64,000 bases of DNA from Thermotogae bacterium (GTDB lineage Bacteria > Thermotogota > Thermotogae > Petrotogales > Petrotogaceae), in NCBI GenBank assembly GCA_024233675.1, contig JACKPH010000002.1, positions 248,001-312,000 on the forward strand. Reading direction: 5' to 3'. Under the pieces are notes generated by a model. That model saw nothing but the letters and a program-made list of their open reading frames with translations. It did no database searches and had not been told where the DNA came from. This document shows, in pieces, positions 61,779-64,000 of this stretch. The position numbers were made by a program, and so were the translations under genes. Each line of letters begins with the position of its first letter. Within the stretch, counting starts at the first letter, position 1.

Positions 61779-61839
61779 AGTGTTTTAATAAAAAACATCT
61801 CTTTTTTGGTGTATAATAAAATCAAAGGAGGTGTTTTTT

Positions 61840-62457
61840 ATTAATTACTTTGCGATTACATGTGATATTATAAATTCAAGAAAACTTTTATCCGCCGAAT
61901 CAAAAAAATTACTCGAAAAAAAGCTTAATTCCGCACAATTTGAAAATATTCTGACAAAAATAGTGCTTTTAAAAGGTGATGAATTTCAGTTTCTTGCTGG
62001 TATAAATGCCGACATACCAATGATAATAAGAAATCTCCGCATTATTTCAAAACCATTTTCTATACGTATAGGTGTAGGTTTCGGAAGTATTTTCGGAGAT
62101 ATTTCGGAAAACCCTTGGGAAATGAACGGAAAAGCTTTTTATAATTCGAGAGATGCACTGGAATATGCTAAAAATAATAAATTAAAAACTTTTTTTAAAT
62201 CGGAAAATAAAATAGCTGATGAAGTAGTAAATCAATTTTACATTCTTATTGACAGGATTTCGGAAAACTGGACAGAAAAGCAGACAGATGCAATAATTCA
62301 TATTGCAGGAGGCAAAACTCTTAAAGAAACTGCCGATGCATTAAAAATCAAAAACTGGCAGACTGTTCAGAAACGTCTGAAATCAGCCGATTGGGATATT
62401 GTAAAATCAACGGAAAATGTTATACACAATCTTATACATTATTATTGGGGGGAATAA
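61840..62457 (+). CDS. satD: SatD-family protein, apparent AUU start
   Basis: A 205-residue SatD-family protein: YFAITCDIINSRKLL at the N terminus, VLLKGDEFQFLAG, IGVGFGSIFGDI, and a C-terminal HTH-like half (KTLKETADALKIKNWQTVQK). SatD was described in streptococcal acid/DNA-stress loci; the mechanism is not established. The strong site AAAGGAGGTG (61824-61833) is eight bases before ATT 61840 and overlaps the only alternative, GTG 61831, so initiation at AUU is likely. The membrane gene satE-like follows immediately. Confidence 0.82.
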   Translation: MNYFAITCDIINSRKLLSAESKKLLEKKLNSAQFENILTKIVLLKGDEFQFLAGINADIPMIIRNLRIISKPFSIRIGVGFGSIFGDISENPWEMNGKAFYNSRDALEYAKNNKLKTFFKSENKIADEVVNQFYILIDRISENWTEKQTDAIIHIAGGKTLKETADALKIKNWQTVQKRLKSADWDIVKSTENVIHNLIHYYWGE

Positions 62458-62459
62458 AA

Positions 62460-63185
62460 ATGACTTTTGAAAACTTTTTTTCTGCTATAAGCTCATATTC
62501 TGTTTTATTTATTTACTTTACAATAACAGGTTTGTTTTATTTTTTCATGCGCCCTGAGGAAAAAGGGAAAAAACTAAATTTTTATTATATTAGTATTTTG
62601 ATTTATTCTTTTATTTTTATGCTTATTTATGATGACAGTTTCTTTATATTAGCTGCTGCTGTTCTTTTTATAATTAACATAACCACTTATTTTCTGAAAA
62701 AATTTATAAAAAATGATTATAGTGCGGAAATTAAAAAAAATATTTTTAATATAGCCGGTTTTATTTTTCAGATAATTTTTATTTACATATTATACTTTGG
62801 TTACAGCAGAAACATATATTCAACTTACTATTTTAATTACATAGAATCCGTGCTTTTTTTTGTTTTTATTTTTCTTTTATTCTGCTTTAAATCTTCTGAC
62901 TTTATAAAAAATATTCTTATATACATATATAAAGGTAAAATTCCCGAATTTTCAGATGATTCCGGTGTAAGCACAGGTAAATATATAGGAATGCTCGAAA
63001 GATTTTTAATAATGCTTTTTGTACTGATAGGGAAACCTGAAGCCCTTGCGATAATATTTACCGCAAAATCAATAACAAGATTTAAAGAACTTGAAAATAA
63101 AAAATTTGCGGAATACTATCTCATAGGTACTCTGTTAAGTAATATAACAGGTATAATAGGCGGTTATATTCTTGTATTGTTTTAA
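62460..63185 (+). CDS. SatE/DUF3307-like membrane protein
   Basis: A 241-residue membrane protein with about six helices. The C-terminal region GKYIGMLERFLIMLFVLIGK, followed by AKSITRFKELENKKFAEYYLIG, is the hallmark of the DUF3307/SatE type that accompanies SatD. ATG 62460 is the start behind GGGGGGA; the longer in-frame ORF lies in satD. It is co-transcribed with satD, two bases apart. Role unknown. Confidence 0.8.
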   Translation: MTFENFFSAISSYSVLFIYFTITGLFYFFMRPEEKGKKLNFYYISILIYSFIFMLIYDDSFFILAAAVLFIINITTYFLKKFIKNDYSAEIKKNIFNIAGFIFQIIFIYILYFGYSRNIYSTYYFNYIESVLFFVFIFLLFCFKSSDFIKNILIYIYKGKIPEFSDDSGVSTGKYIGMLERFLIMLFVLIGKPEALAIIFTAKSITRFKELENKKFAEYYLIGTLLSNITGIIGGYILVLF

Positions 63186-63222
63186 TATTTTTTCAGAAAA
63201 TTAAAAATAACGGAGGACCTAT

Positions 63223-64000
63223 ATGCAAAATAAAATATTAGACAATAAACAATCAGGATCAGTTGGAGAAACTTTAAAAGAAATTATAGAAAAAGATTCA
63301 AAAGTTTCAATTATTTCTGCATATTTTACAATATATGCTTATGAATATTTAAAAAAAGAACTATCTAAAATAAATAAATTAAGACTATTATTTTCTGAAC
63401 CAACATTTTTAAATGAGAAGAAAGAAATTAAAAGAGAATACCTACTTTCCGGACGAGAAAAAAATTTATCAGGAGATCCTTTTGAAATAAAATTAAAAAA
63501 TGAATTAAATCAGTCAGAAATTGCTAAAGAATGTGCTAATTGGATAAGAAACAAGGTTGAAATAAGAGCCTATGATTCAAATTCTACATTGCCTCAAAAA
63601 ATGTTTCATGTTAAAAGTAAGGAAAAAGAATATCTTATCCATGGAAGTTCCGATTTTACCTCAAGAGGATTAGGTATAATTAATTCAGATATTCCTCAAA
63701 TGAATATGTATATAGAAGATGAAAATACAACTAAGCAAATGTTAAATTGGTTTGATAGTATTTGGAATGATAAAGAAAAAGTAAAAGATGTAAAAAAATC
63801 AGTATTGGAAAAACTCGAGGAAGTTTATAAGGAAAACAATCCAGAGTTTATATATTATATAACCTTGTATAACATTTTCAAAGATTATTTAGATGACTTA
63901 ACTGAAGAAAAAATAGTAAAAAGTAAAACAGGATTTAAGGAAACAATTGTTTGGAATAAACTATATAAATTTCAAAAAGATGGAGTATTAGGAAGTATTG
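63223..64000 (+). CDS. PLD-nuclease/helicase defence-type protein (partial, 3' end off window)
   Basis: The first 259 residues of an ORF that runs off the end. Residues 20-180 look like a phospholipase-D-family nuclease: SIISAYFTIYAYEYL near residue 29, and the HxK-type FHVKSKEKEYLIHGSSDFTSRGL (His129, Lys131, then Gly-Ser-Ser) split over residues 128-150. Residues 246-259 (NKLYKFQKDGVLGSI) are the Q-motif start of an SNF2/superfamily-2 helicase. PLD plus helicase fusions are common in phage-defence and restriction loci. Gln is CAA in six of seven cases, whereas the flanking genes use mainly CAG, which suggests a horizontal origin. Start behind CGGAGG, six bases before ATG. Confidence 0.75.
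   Translation, partial: MQNKILDNKQSGSVGETLKEIIEKDSKVSIISAYFTIYAYEYLKKELSKINKLRLLFSEPTFLNEKKEIKREYLLSGREKNLSGDPFEIKLKNELNQSEIAKECANWIRNKVEIRAYDSNSTLPQKMFHVKSKEKEYLIHGSSDFTSRGLGIINSDIPQMNMYIEDENTTKQMLNWFDSIWNDKEKVKDVKKSVLEKLEEVYKENNPEFIYYITLYNIFKDYLDDLTEEKIVKSKTGFKETIVWNKLYKFQKDGVLGSI

Noticed and set aside
1..64000. CRISPR array, rRNA operon, intact IS, prophage or oriC
   Set aside because: No regularly spaced repeats, rRNA sequence, transposase, phage structural gene or DnaA-box cluster was seen on either strand.

Overview
The window is strongly AT-rich DNA with strong GGAGG-type ribosome binding sites, short intergenic gaps and mostly A/T-ending codons (AGA for Arg, ATA/ATT for Ile). Two ABC sugar-binding proteins have plain signal peptides with no lipobox cysteine, and one small secreted protein (54319-54750) ends in an aromatic residue like an outer-membrane beta-barrel. 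Together these suggest a diderm, low-GC, motile heterotroph. Thermotogota (Petrotoga/Geotoga/Oceanotoga-like) fits best and Fusobacteriota is the main alternative. This is inference; there is no rRNA or marker gene to settle it.

Layout. 0.4-1.2 kb: PhzF-like isomerase. 1.4-5.3 kb: a cobalamin riboswitch leading into YitT, a compact SucC/SucD pair and an EamA transporter. 5.4-6.3 kb: a duplicated membrane protein. 6.4-11.9 kb: a LacI regulator with its operator, a MalEFG-type importer and a cytoplasmic GH13 enzyme. 12.1-20.5 kb: an amino-sugar operon with a NanE-ROK fusion, RpiR regulator, a second sugar ABC importer, DUF4127 and an ADP-ribosylglycohydrolase-fold protein. 20.5-27.3 kb: small membrane proteins, a lipoprotein, an esterase, LacI plus ribokinase, an APH-type kinase and a DUF3795 protein.

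27.4-43.5 kb is sensory and redox: four methyl-accepting chemotaxis proteins, a helical regulator with a central HTH, HutD, two tiny tandem ORFs behind a strong promoter, a PucR regulator divergent from an Old Yellow Enzyme/SDR pair, and a TetR regulator. 43.9-49.4 kb: a second YitT, tRNA-Asn, a GGT-like enzyme, YaaA, a fluoride-riboswitch-controlled antiporter, and a truncated MFS hybrid. 49.4-52.2 kb: a divergent NifX/MinD-ferredoxin/DUF5320 module. 52.5-54.8 kb: a membrane-anchored protein with an AUA start, an alpha/alpha-toroid protein and a small OMP.

54.8-59.8 kb, minus strand: a signalling operon (HD-GYP response regulator split by a frameshift, hybrid histidine kinase, fructokinase-like kinase, PadR). 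60.0-63.2 kb: ABC exporter, SatD and SatE-like proteins. From 63.2 kb a PLD-nuclease/helicase gene with different codon use begins and runs off the end, probably the edge of a defence island.

Regulation is unusually readable: two riboswitches, two LacI-type operators, two matching MerR-type 19-bp-spacer promoters in front of efflux genes, and paired hairpins between binding-protein and permease genes. No CRISPR array, rRNA, intact insertion sequence or replication origin was seen.
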